This document shows, in pieces, positions 46,861-56,247 of a DNA stretch of 64,000 nt. The stretch's first letter is position 1. Every line of letters starts with the position of its first letter. Source of the stretch: Scilla litardierei (Eukaryota > Streptophyta > Magnoliopsida > Asparagales > Asparagaceae); NCBI GenBank assembly GCA_030789695.1, contig CM061139.1:109962837-110026836 (forward strand), given 5' to 3'. Below the pieces are notes generated by a model that was not told where the DNA came from, ran no database searches, and was given only the letters and a program-made list of their open reading frames with translations. A program made the position numbers and the translations under genes.

Positions 46861-47958
46861 TGTTACGAGGTGGAACTCGCGTACAATGAATTTGTATTAT
46901 GGGGAACCAAGGGCACGGTGGTTATATGGAAATGTGGGGTTAGGTAGGCTGTTTTACAAGTGATTAGTGGGATGAAGAGGTTGGATCCGTTGCCGGTGGA
47001 GCTCACAGGATCGTATCTCGTCGGACGTAGCTGAGGAAGGTCGGACGGCGGGAGGCTGACGCCGACTTTGGCCAAGGGGCGAGCTCTCCTGCAGCACGGA
47101 CAACTCGTCAGAAGGGCGGGGTTGGGGTCCAACCCTTAGCCCCTCCGATGCCTAAGTCAGTAAAGGGCTTAAATGGGGGGCTGGACACGCCGGCCGGACT
47201 AACTGTGTGTCCGCCTCGCGTGACGAGCTATAGGTGGGAGAACAAAGATATGGAGGACCTTTGCTCTCGTGTGTGAATGATAGAAGATGAGAGATTTTTT
47301 TTCTAACCCCCTCTCCGTAAGAGGAGAGGAGGTATTTATACCTGACGGGTGATGACTAGGCGTGCTGAGCTGGCTCGGGTGTCAGTGGAGGCTTCGGACA
47401 AGGACATCGGGAACAGGAGTCTCTGACCTGCCTCTGTCAGGCGGCGCAACGGCCCAGGGGTGCTTTTGTCGGGATGTCAGGGCCGAAAGCACTAACCGCC
47501 GGTCAGGTCAGCCGCCTGGGGGTGCTTTGTCAGACGGTCGGGTGACGTGTGGGTTAGTCACGTCCTTATCCTAGGCTGTTTGTCGTTAGCGTCGAACTAA
47601 AGGTCTGGCTCGCTTTCGGCGCCGCGGTTCGCGGGAATCGGATGGGCCGATCCGGTCGGGGGTTGTCCGGCCCGGCCGCGCCCGCCAATAGGCCTGGCCT
47701 AGCTATCCGAGTGTCCCCTAACGCGCTCCCCCGGTGGGATGGGCGGCTGCGGTTGTTCGCCTCGGCCGGCTACAGTTGTTCGCCTCGGTCGACTACAGTT
47801 GTTCGCCTCGGCCATTTCGGGAGCGCTGTAAGGCGCGCTTATCTCCGTGATGCCCCGGGTTTTCGGGGCGGCGGCCTTAATTGTTAAATGGTGAGCTAAA
47901 GGGGTATGTTAGCGGATCCAGGCTGGAGTCGGGCTACTACGATCTTTAGGTCGTAACA
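46861..47958 (-). repeat. 3' LTR of element E (left copy)
   Basis: 1098 bp, TGTTACGAGG...TCGTAACA; on the minus strand the TATA box is GGTATAAATACC (47331-47342). A TTCGCCTCGGYCGRCTACAG motif is repeated three times near 47755-47815. Inside it, a G-rich tract (minus strand GGCCGGGGGCAAT) is the likely polypurine tract. Confidence 0.85.
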
Positions 47959-48458
47959 ATTGCCCCCGGCCTTCGAGTCTGAGGCGGCGGCCCGGCTCGG
48001 CTCGGAGGGCGAACCATATCCAACATTCCGAACCCTCAATATGGGCCTTGGACCCACCGGGCAGTGCCGGCGGTGGCTTCAGAATTCCCGCTTTAGTGGT
48101 CATTATTACGATTTGAAAAGGAGGCAGAGGAAAACGAAGCGTCTCTGCGATTGAGTTTGCGACACGTGGGTGAGGTGACCCTCACGCCAGTCGAGGCGTC
48201 GGGGATGTCTCGATGGGCGCCGCGTGGCGACAGTTTGACGGCCGAGATGGCCCGGGGGCCACCTGTACCGCTAAAAAGGTTTGGGAGGCGGTCGGCGGGA
48301 ATTTTTGTCTTTCTCCGATTCTCCTCCGGCGCTCGATTTTTTTATTTGGAGCTTGCTGGCTAACCTGTCCCTTTCGTCACCGGCCATCTTCTTCCGATCG
48401 CCTTCCAGGTTCAAGGGAGCAACAGGTAACAACAATTAATTTCCTTCCTTTCCGATCA

Positions 48459-49592
48459 ATGGCTTCTCGATTTGAGATTGGAGGGAGTAGCCGGGTCAGG
48501 GAGGAAGAGTGGGCGTTCGAGGGGGCGTCGCAGCCGGGGGTGCAGCGGACCAGGGAAAGATGGTCATGGTTATCCGTTGCACCAAGAGACATTGAGTTCC
48601 CCCGACGTAGGTTGGATAGGATCAACATTCGGGAGATTCGCGTGCGGTTTGTGCGACAACCCTATGAGGTGTGGGTTCCCGGGTCGGAGGAAGCGGTGAG
48701 CTCACCGGGGAATAATGAGGTCGGGGTCTATGTCTGGTCCTTTGAGTTGGGGCTCCGCTTCCCGATCCACCCGTATTTGTTTCACTTGTTGAATTTCCTG
48801 GAGCTGCCGATATTCGCCCTAGCGCCCCGTTCCTGGGGCTTGCTAGTGGGGTTTGTCGTCTTGTGTCTTGCTTGCTCCTTGAGTCCCTCCTTGGCGTTGT
48901 TTCAGCATTTCTTCGTGGTTCAGAAGTGGGGGGTGTATCATCGCGTTTGCGCCAGGAGAGGGCGAGAACTCATCCTCGAGGTGCCTGATGATGTCGGCGA
49001 TTGGATGAGGGAGTTCGTCTTCGTGACAGTGCCAAGTGACGTGGCGCTGACGTCGAATTGGGGGGCGCGGAATCCCTTCGTAAATGAAGGGGTGGAGCTG
49101 ACCGGGGAGGATATTGCCAAAGCTCGGATTTTGAGGGAGTTGCCCGAGGAGTGTCGTCATTGGGCGAGTCTAACGTAGAGCAGTCGGCTCGCCCAGGACT
49201 TTTGGGCCCTAGGTATCTTTGAAGTTTTGTAAACTTTGGGCTAGGCTCGCCCTGATTGTCTCTCTTTTCCTTTTGCAGGTGAAGACGCGATGAGGGATGA
49301 TATCCGGGCGAAATATACCTCGGAAGTTGTCAGCAAGGAGTCTGTGATCGGGTTACAGAGGCAGCAGATTGAGGACCTAAAGGTAGCTCTGGCGGCCGAG
49401 AAGAGGGAGAAGGGTCTAGCGGTGCTGCGACTGGAGGATAAGCGGGACGCTGAGGGCAAACTGGTCGAAGCCGCTATTCGCCGGTATCATGACGAGCATG
49501 TTGTGCCGATGCTGCAAGAGGCTAAGGAGGCGGCGATTCGGCAAGTGGTTAAGGATGTGAGGGATCGGTCGGTCGAGAAGCGGCGCCGCTAG
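48459..49592 (+). pseudogene. Antisense ORF 1 of element E: putative gypsy-type transposon (PF04195-like) domain plus coiled coil
   Basis: Exon 1 starts at ATG 48459 (the frame is open upstream but that part is GC-rich leader). It contains P-G-N-N-E-V-G-V-Y-V-W-S-F-E-L-G-L-R-F-P, H-P-Y-L and a G-F-V-V-L-C-L segment, the hallmarks of the PF04195 putative gypsy-type transposon family. An in-frame TAG at 49176 is followed by more homologous sequence. A predicted intron (49213-49278, GTATCT...TTTGCAG) then joins in frame to exon 2 (49279-49592), a 100-residue charged coiled coil ending K-R-R-R. The molecular role of the family is unknown. It is transcribed opposite to gag, if at all. It is paralogous to antisense ORF 2, with the intron in the same place and phase. 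Except for the TAG it looks well kept. Confidence 0.7.
49213..49278 (+). other. Predicted intron 1 of antisense ORF 1
   Basis: GTATCT donor and a polypyrimidine stretch TCTCTCTTTTCCTTTTGCAG acceptor; 66 bp. Removal joins phase 1 codons in frame. The homologous intron in ORF 2 is 51345-51407. Confidence 0.65.
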
Positions 49593-50632
49593 AAACGTGG
49601 GTTCGGGGAGGGCCGTACCTTCTCATGATAGGGTTATGAACGATGTGTTGTTGTAGTGGGTGGAAAGTCAAATGTCCAATGTACGGGTTAGCGGTTTTAG
49701 TAAATAAATTATGATTTTTTTTGTGCCAAACTGCCGAACTGTATTCGTATACGGGTTGCCCGTAGAATATACGATTTGTGCGGGATGTGATTGCCCCCAA
49801 CTTCGCTCTGCCGGGGTTTCCGGTAGAGGGGAGTTGAGATGAGTCACGATCTGTGTCCGTTCGGTCGGGAGCCCGTGCCGAGTGTTGGGATTGAGGTGCA
49901 TATGAGGTGAGCAGCGGGCTCCTGTGCCGGCCGGGCCGAAGGAGAGCGGAAATGTCAATGATACGACGGAAGCTCGTGCTTTGGCCGGACTGACGAGTGT
50001 TAGACCAAATATTGGGTCCAACGATGACTGTGATTTGGCCGGACTGTTGGAGGCCGGACCAAATCATGGATTTAGCGCAGATTTCACGCTTTGGCCGGAC
50101 TGTCGGAGGCCGGACCTAATCTTGGATCTGGCGTCGATTCCATGTTTTGGCCGGACTGGCGTTGGCCGGACCAAATCTTGGATCTAGCGGCGATATCGAG
50201 GGGTAATTTCAAAAGAGGGTAATCATTTTGCAGGGATTTGGGCGGGATTCGATGGCGGTCGTCTGACTTGACGTCATCCTGGTGAATCGTCGGCGGGCGG
50301 GAACCGAGGCGGCCCGACCGCTGTGGCGACGACGCGTGGCGCAACTGACAGTTTTGACAGGACGCGAAGCGTCCGAACACGTGGGTTGGCGATGGACCGG
50401 ACCCAGATTGGTGACGCGTGTCACGGGTTCGACGGTCACGATGATGATGCTTTGCGGAAGCGCTTTAAAGATATATTGCCTGTGGGGGGGGTAGAAAGGT
50501 TGAATGTCGAGGAGCTAGGGCTTGTAAGAGGTTTAAGAATCCTTTCCCGAGTCGTTCTCGTAGGAGCGGACGGCGGAGCAACGCGAGAGGCCGAGGCGAC
50601 AGCACCCGTTAGGTAAGACGCCAATTTGACTA
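49593..50632. other. Spacer between the two antisense ORFs of element E
   Basis: It holds a short tandem repeat (49982-50195) and otherwise GC-rich sequence with overlapping small ORFs on both strands. It is presumably the 3' UTR of ORF 1 and the promoter of ORF 2, but no TATA box is obvious. Confidence 0.4.
49982..50195. repeat. Tandem repeat of about 55-bp units
   Basis: About four units of TTGGCCGGACTGN(8-10)GGCCGGACCAAATCNTGGAT with GC-rich linkers. Confidence 0.8.
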
Positions 50633-51344
50633 ATGTCTTCCTCGATGTCTCCGATTCGGGGTCAGGGTTCTGGGGTAGTTGGGGAAGGAAGTTCCGCCGC
50701 GGAGACTGGAAGGGTGCCCATCGAGATTGCGGCGGTGAAGTCGGTGCTGAAGAAATCCATTGGGGAGATCTTCACGAAGTACGTCAGGCCGCCATATTCG
50801 GTTCGTGAACCGGAGCCGCAGGAAAGGGTGTGTTTTGCGGGTGACCGGGAGGTTGGAGTATATGTCTCTTCATTTGAGCAGGGTTTGCGCTTTCCCCCTC
50901 ATCCGTTCGTGCTGGAAGTGTTGAACTTCCTGGAGCTGCCTCTCTATCGCCTGATGCCCAATGCCATCAGTGCCATTATGGGGTTCTTGGTGCTGTGCTT
51001 GAGCAACCAGGTTTGCCCATCGCTGTCCTTATTTCGGCACTTCTTCTCGGTCAAGAGGTTGGGGTCGGGCTACTATCTGTCCGCGAAGAGGACTCATCCG
51101 CTCATCAGGGGGTTGCCTAGCAAAATTAAGTTTTGGCGCCAGCAGTATGTGTTTGTGGAGGTGCCGGAGGAGGTGTTGATAAGGTCTGACTGGGCGGAGC
51201 TGAATCCCGAGGCAAGAGAGGTGGTGGAATTGGGGGACGAGGAGAAGTTGGTGGCCCAGATTTTAATGGCTATCCTAGCAGAGGGCCGAGATTATCGGAC
51301 GCTATCTCGGGCTGAGATGATAACGGCCTACATATGGTCCGAAG

Positions 51345-51407
51345 GTACAAAAGATTTGGGTGTTCCGGCACCTGATATGCTTACGCTGAACTTTCTCTCT
51401 TTGGCAG
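51345..51407 (+). other. Predicted intron 1 of antisense ORF 2
   Basis: GTACAA donor, TTCTCTCTTTGGCAG acceptor; same codon phase and position as the ORF 1 intron. Confidence 0.6.
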
Positions 51408-52101
51408 GTGACACGATGAGTCTATCCCTTGAGGAAATGATGCGGAGGGCCGCGGATCAGGCGGGGCGGTCGTCGGCAAGAGGTGGCCCCAAGAGGGCGC
51501 GAGCGGAAGGAGGGGCTGGGAGCTCGACTTGTGTGCCAGCGCCAACGAAGAGGAGGAAGAGGTCGGTGAAGTTGTCAGGGCATGACGCGCCAGGGGAAAG
51601 CGGTCCGTTGGATGGCAGAGCTGGGGGTGGTGTGGCAAACCCCATCATCGACCTGGAGGGCGGCGATGAAGGGTCGACCGGGGGAGGGGCGGAACTGCCC
51701 CGAACGAGATCGCCTAGCCCCATGGCGCCCGCAGGGGGGAGGGGTCGGATCCTAGCGGTCAGTCGCATAGGGCCGAGGCGTCGAGTGGCCCGACCGGATC
51801 AGGAGGATGGGACCCATGGCCTTATGGTTGTCCCATGTTTGGCCTCGAGAGAGCGCCAACCGACCCCCACTGTGAGGCCGCACTGGCCAAGTTTAAGGCC
51901 AAGCGGACCGATGTCGAGGGCTATCCCGACGGGGCGCTTCATCGGGCGCCGTACAAAGTGGCGAATAATGAGTCCGTGTTTGAGGATGGGAGCGTGGCGG
52001 CGAGGTTGGCGGAGAACATCTTCCTGCCTCGTGATAGAGTGGCGCTGGAAGCGGTGGAGCCTGAGGGTCTGTGCGGGACCGCGGTGATGCATGGCGTCCA
52101 G

Positions 52102-52187
52102 GTATGTTATGTAAGACGGGTGGCGCATTTCGTTGGGTTTTAGGGGACGTCCTAAATGTGTTTATTTTTCGGCGTTTCTTTACGCAG
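52102..52187 (+). other. Predicted intron 2 of antisense ORF 2
   Basis: GTATGT donor and TTTCTTTACGCAG acceptor, 86 bp. Splicing joins M-H-G-V-Q to I-L-N-L-M in frame. Element D has an intron at the equivalent place (31165-31235, after H-A-N-V-Q). Confidence 0.65.
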
Positions 52188-52820
52188 ATCCTCAACTTGA
52201 TGCTCGGGATGATGCGGCACGTGCCGGCCATACATAAGGCCGAAGGCGCCGTGGCTAGAATGGTAGCCGAGGTCGATGTCGTTCGTAAGAGAGCCGGCGA
52301 GGACCTGGAGAAGGAGAGGGAGCGGGGCAGCCGATATGAGGCTGAAGTAGAGCGTCTGAATAAGGTCGTGTCCGATTATGAGCAGAGGGTGACCGAGGCT
52401 GGAGAGAGAGCGAAGGAGCTGGAGGGGGCCCTTCAGAGGGAGGAGGCTCGTTCAGAGGATCGAGCGGGGCGTGCCAGGGCCGCCGAGGAGGAGTTGGCCC
52501 GTAGGGTCGAGGAATTCAGGACGTATCAGGAGACAACTGTCATACCTGCCCTTACAAATTCGATGGTAGAGGGCATAAGGAAGGGCCGCGTGGAGGGATG
52601 GGATGACTGCCTGGCTCGGATGAAGGAGAAGGCGGCTGGCCTGGTCCTGCCGATAGAGGTCGATCTTGACGGGCTCGCCGCAAGCGGCGGCGAGGAGGGG
52701 GATGGAGACGAGGAGGATGAGGAGCAAGAAGACGAGGAGGGTGACGAGCCAGAGGGCGGCGGGGCGGTGGGGGATTCTATGGAGGGAGAGGGTGTCGTGA
52801 TTGGCGGGGGCGCCGAGTAG

Positions 52821-54326
52821 TTTTGTGTAGGCCCCCCCCCCCCCCCCCCCCTTTGTGTATGTTTAAAAAACGAAAGGAAGTAAAGGTTCACCTGAGTCGC
52901 CCCCGCCTTTTTTGGACTTTCCGCCTATGTATGCATAAATTTACTTCTTAGAATTACGCCTTGGTGCGGACGTTTCTATCTTGGCATAGGCTGAATCGTG
53001 TCGAGTCCCTTTATTTTACGTAGGGCGCCCGGGAGATTTACAGCGGGGTCGCCTCCCTTTTCGTAGGTTATTCGAGTTTAGGTCTATCCGAGTTATGACT
53101 AGCGGTTAACCGGCATTTGTCTTTGGACTTTTCATCGGCTATTATCGAATGTTTAATAAAACGGGGTCGCCCTATGGGCGTAACGTTGAAACGGCCCGAA
53201 GGCGTAACATTGTATCGGCCCGTAGGCGTAACATTGTATCGGTCTAGGTAGGTTGAGGTTCCCATCGCAGCTGTCCCTCCTTTCTCTGGTGTTATGCCCC
53301 TGATATGGGGCGTGGAGTGGATTTAGCGGGTTCCGCCTCGGCGAAGGGGCGGGTGGTCGAGTCGGAGCCAGGTAGTGGCTTTGGCCTTCGATCCCAGAAT
53401 TGGGGGGAGAGGGAGTCCTTGGTGGTTGTTCTATCCCAAGGGGCCTCGTTGATCGCCCCGTCTGGAGTCTCTGCGTGGTAGGCGCGTAGGGATGTGGGCC
53501 GCCGCCCCCCTGTGCGGCCTCCTGGCCTAAGCGGCCCGGGGAAGGCCGATGAGTGGAAGGGGGGTGCTGCAGGTGTAAGTGGAATAGCCAGTTGGGTTGG
53601 GCCGGCGCTCGGGGACACGTTCCCCTCGGTTGGGGCGCCGCGGGCGGCTGCCGGGGTGCCCGGCGGGGTGATTTGGCAGGTCTGTCCCCTCCATTGGGTT
53701 GTCTGCCAGCCGCGCCTGCGTACGAAGGGCGTTCGTGGAGAGGACTGGTACGTCATTGGAGCTCCAGTTCCCCTGCCGTAAGTTGTCTAACAGAAGGAGG
53801 GGAGCAGCTGGTTGAGCAACCGTCGTGTAAGGGGAATATCCTGTTGGGGGATCGCTTATTTTGGAGGTCGGTGAAGCTCGCATTTTCCGCGTATGTTGAG
53901 GGAGAGATGGCGTCAAAACGATTAGTCTTTCTGCACATCCTTCCCCTCGCCTCTCTTTCCCTCCTCAAGGAAGTAGGGGGGATTTATAATGGTGGATTTC
54001 TGCCCTTATTTATTCTTTGGTGAGAGTCGGGGCCGTCTTGGAATTTCGTTCTTAGGGGGTGGGGCATTCCCGATGGGTGACAGGTGATGTGACCCCTCAG
54101 GCATGCATGCCATTTGTCAGTGGTGTTGGTCCCGAGTGTCCTTTTCGGGTGGATAGGTCAATTCGGGTGCCGGCTTTATGGGGGGTCAGGCGTTACTCCT
54201 CAGGGGTGGCTCTGCGTTGGAGTCGCCTTGATTCGGGGTCCTTGAGTAGCTTCCCGAGGTTTGAGAGGTGGGGTGATGGGCCCCTTCGGGGGAGGGAGGG
54301 TATTGGTTTGTCGGGTACCTCGCCTA
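52821..54326. other. GC-rich region between antisense ORF 2 and the 212-bp array
   Basis: It contains a 20-base C run (52832-52851) and a short tandem repeat at 53161-53245 (GGCGTAACATTGTATCGGCC, three copies). There are long overlapping GC-rich frames on both strands without a recognised domain. I looked for RT and integrase motifs here and saw none. Confidence 0.45.
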
Positions 54327-56155
54327 AGGCGCTCCGGTTCGGGTGGCCAAGCTTAGGGAACTTGCCCCGGAGGTCTTCCTGGGGGGGAGCGAGTATGCAG
54401 CTCGGCCCGTGCCCCTCTCCGGTTTGGGTGGCGAGGACTAGTCCTGCCCCGGAGTCTTTGAGAGGGGGGGTATAGGGCTGTCGCCTCCCCGCAACCTCTA
54501 TAGTCGGACGGGTATTGGGCCGTCGCCTACCCCGCATATGGCGCTCCGGTTTGGGTGGCCAAGCTCAGGGAACTTGCCCCGGAGGTCTTCCTGGGGGGGA
54601 GCGAGTACGCAGCTCGGCCCGTGCCCCTCTCCGGTTTGGGTGGCGAGGACTAGTCCTGCCCCGGAGTCTTTGAGAGGGGGGGTATAGGGCCGTCGCCTCC
54701 CCGCAACCTCTATAGTCGGACGGGTATTGGGCCGTCGCCTACCCCGCATATGGCGCTCCGGTTTGGGTGGCCAAGCTCAGGGAACTAGCCCCGGAGGTCT
54801 TCCTGGGGGGAGCGAGTATGCAGCTCGGCCCGTGCCCCTCTCCGGTTTGGGTGGCGAGGACTAGTCCTGCCCCGGAGTCTTTGAGAGGGGGGGTATAGGG
54901 CCGTCGCCTCCCCGCAACCTCTATAGTCGGACGGGTATTGGGCCGTCGCCTACCCCGCATATGGCGCTCCGGTTTGGGTGGCCAAGCTCAGGGAACTTGC
55001 CCCGGAGGTCTTCCTGGGGGGAGCGAGTACGCAGCTCGGCCCGTGCCCCTCTCCGGTTTGGGTGGCGAGGACTAGTCCTGCCCCGGAGTCTTTGAGAGGG
55101 GGGGGTATAGGGCCGTCGCCTCCCCGCAACCTCTATAGTCGGACGGGTATTGGGCCATCGCCTACCCCGCATATGGCGCTCCGGTTTGGGTGGCCAAGCT
55201 CAGGGAACTTGCCCCGGAGGTCTTCCTGGGGGGGAGCGAGTACGCAGCTCGGCCCGTGCCCCTCTCCGGTTTGGGTGGCGAGGACTAGTCCTGCCCCGGA
55301 GTCTTTGAGAGGGAGGGTATAGGGCCGTCGCCTCCCCGCAACCTCTATAGTCGGACGGGTATTGGGCCGTCGCCTACCCCGCATATGGCGCTCCGGTTTG
55401 GGTGGCCAAGCTCAGGGAACTTGCCCCGGAGGTCTTCCTGGGGGGAGCGAGTACGCAGCTCGGCCCGTGCCCCTCTCTGGTTTGGGTGGCGAGGACTAGT
55501 CCTGCCCCGGAGTCTTTGAGAGGGGGGTATAGGGCCGTCGCCTCCCCGCAACCTCTATAGTCAGACGGGTATTGGGTCGTCGCCTACCCCGCATATGGCG
55601 CTCCGGTTTGGGTGGCCAAGCTCAGGGAACTTGCCCCGGAGGTCTTCCTGGTGGGGAGCGAGTACGCAGCTCGGCCCGTGCCCCTCTCCGGTTTGGGTGG
55701 CGAGGACTAGTCCTGCCCCGGAGTCTTTGAGAGGGGGGTATAGGGCCGTCGCCTCCCCGCAACCTCTATAGTCGGACGGGTAGTGGGCCGTCGCCTACCC
55801 CGCATATGGCGCTCCGGTTTGGGTGGCCAAGCTCAGGGAACTTGCCCCGGAGGTCTTCCTGGGGGGGAGCGAGTACGCAGCTCGGCCCGTGCCCCTCTCC
55901 GGTTTGGGTGGCGAGGACTAGTCCTGCCCCGGAGTCTTTGAGAGGGGGGGTATAGGGTCGTCGCCTCCCCGCAACCTCTATAGTCGGACGGGTATTGGGC
56001 CGTCGCCTACCCCGCATATGGCGCTCCGGTTTGGGTGGCCAAGCTCAGGGAACTTGCCCCGGAGGTCTTCCTGGGGGGGAGCGAGTACGCAGCTCGGCCC
56101 GTGCCCCTCTCCGGTTTGGGTGGCGAGGACTAGTCCTGCCCCGGAGTCTTTGAGA
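54327..56155. repeat. Tandem array of nine about 212-bp units in element E
   Basis: Units start at GGCGCTCCGGTTTGGGTGG near 54327, 54538, 54750, 54961, 55173, 55385, 55597, 55807 and 56017; most differ only by point changes and length of G runs. Each unit is itself two diverged halves of about 105 bp, both beginning CTCCGGTTTGGGTGGC and both including a TGCCCCGGAG block. Degenerate related sequence extends left to about 54200. The first unit is the most diverged and the last is partial. ORFs across it are by-products. Confidence 0.95.
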
Positions 56156-56247
56156 TGGGGGAACTGAAATTTTCATGCAGAAAAGGCGAAATTCGAAGAC
56201 AAAAAAGGAGGGGACAAGGTGTTTCGTTCATGACTTACAGCTCTCGG
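56156..56247 (-). other. Junction between the array and gag-protease of element E
   Basis: After the protease the frame ends at 56248, and within 95 bp the 212-bp array begins. This is where the RT domain would follow in a complete Tat element. Confidence 0.6.

Larger units (their letters stand above)
50633..52820 (+). pseudogene. Antisense ORF 2 of element E: PF04195-like domain, linker and coiled coil, one frameshift
   Basis: ATG 50633. The N-terminal domain (about residues 40-220) has V-R-P-P-Y-S-V-R-E-P, V-G-V-Y-V-S-S-F-E-Q-G-L-R-F-P and G-F-L-V-L-C-L, clearly paralogous to ORF 1. Predicted intron 1 (51345-51407) is 63 bp, a multiple of three, so the frame stays open through it. A basic, Arg/Lys-rich linker (a possible nuclear signal R-R-K-R near 51550) follows. 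The frame changes near 51730 in a G-run: the protein continues in the +1 frame (M-F-G-L-E-R at 51835). After intron 2 (52102-52187) comes a 200-residue coiled coil with an acidic Glu/Asp tail (to 52820). The frameshift sits in a homopolymer and could be a sequencing error. The function is unknown. Confidence 0.7.

Noticed and set aside
53292..53916. Possible RT or integrase in GC-rich overlapping ORFs
   Set aside because: No YxDD, HHCC or DDE pattern; the frames are compositional.
54327..56155. Series of 70-110 codon ORFs (R-G-R-R-R-P-N-T-R-P-T type)
   Set aside because: They are translations of the 212-bp tandem array, repeated with the same period.
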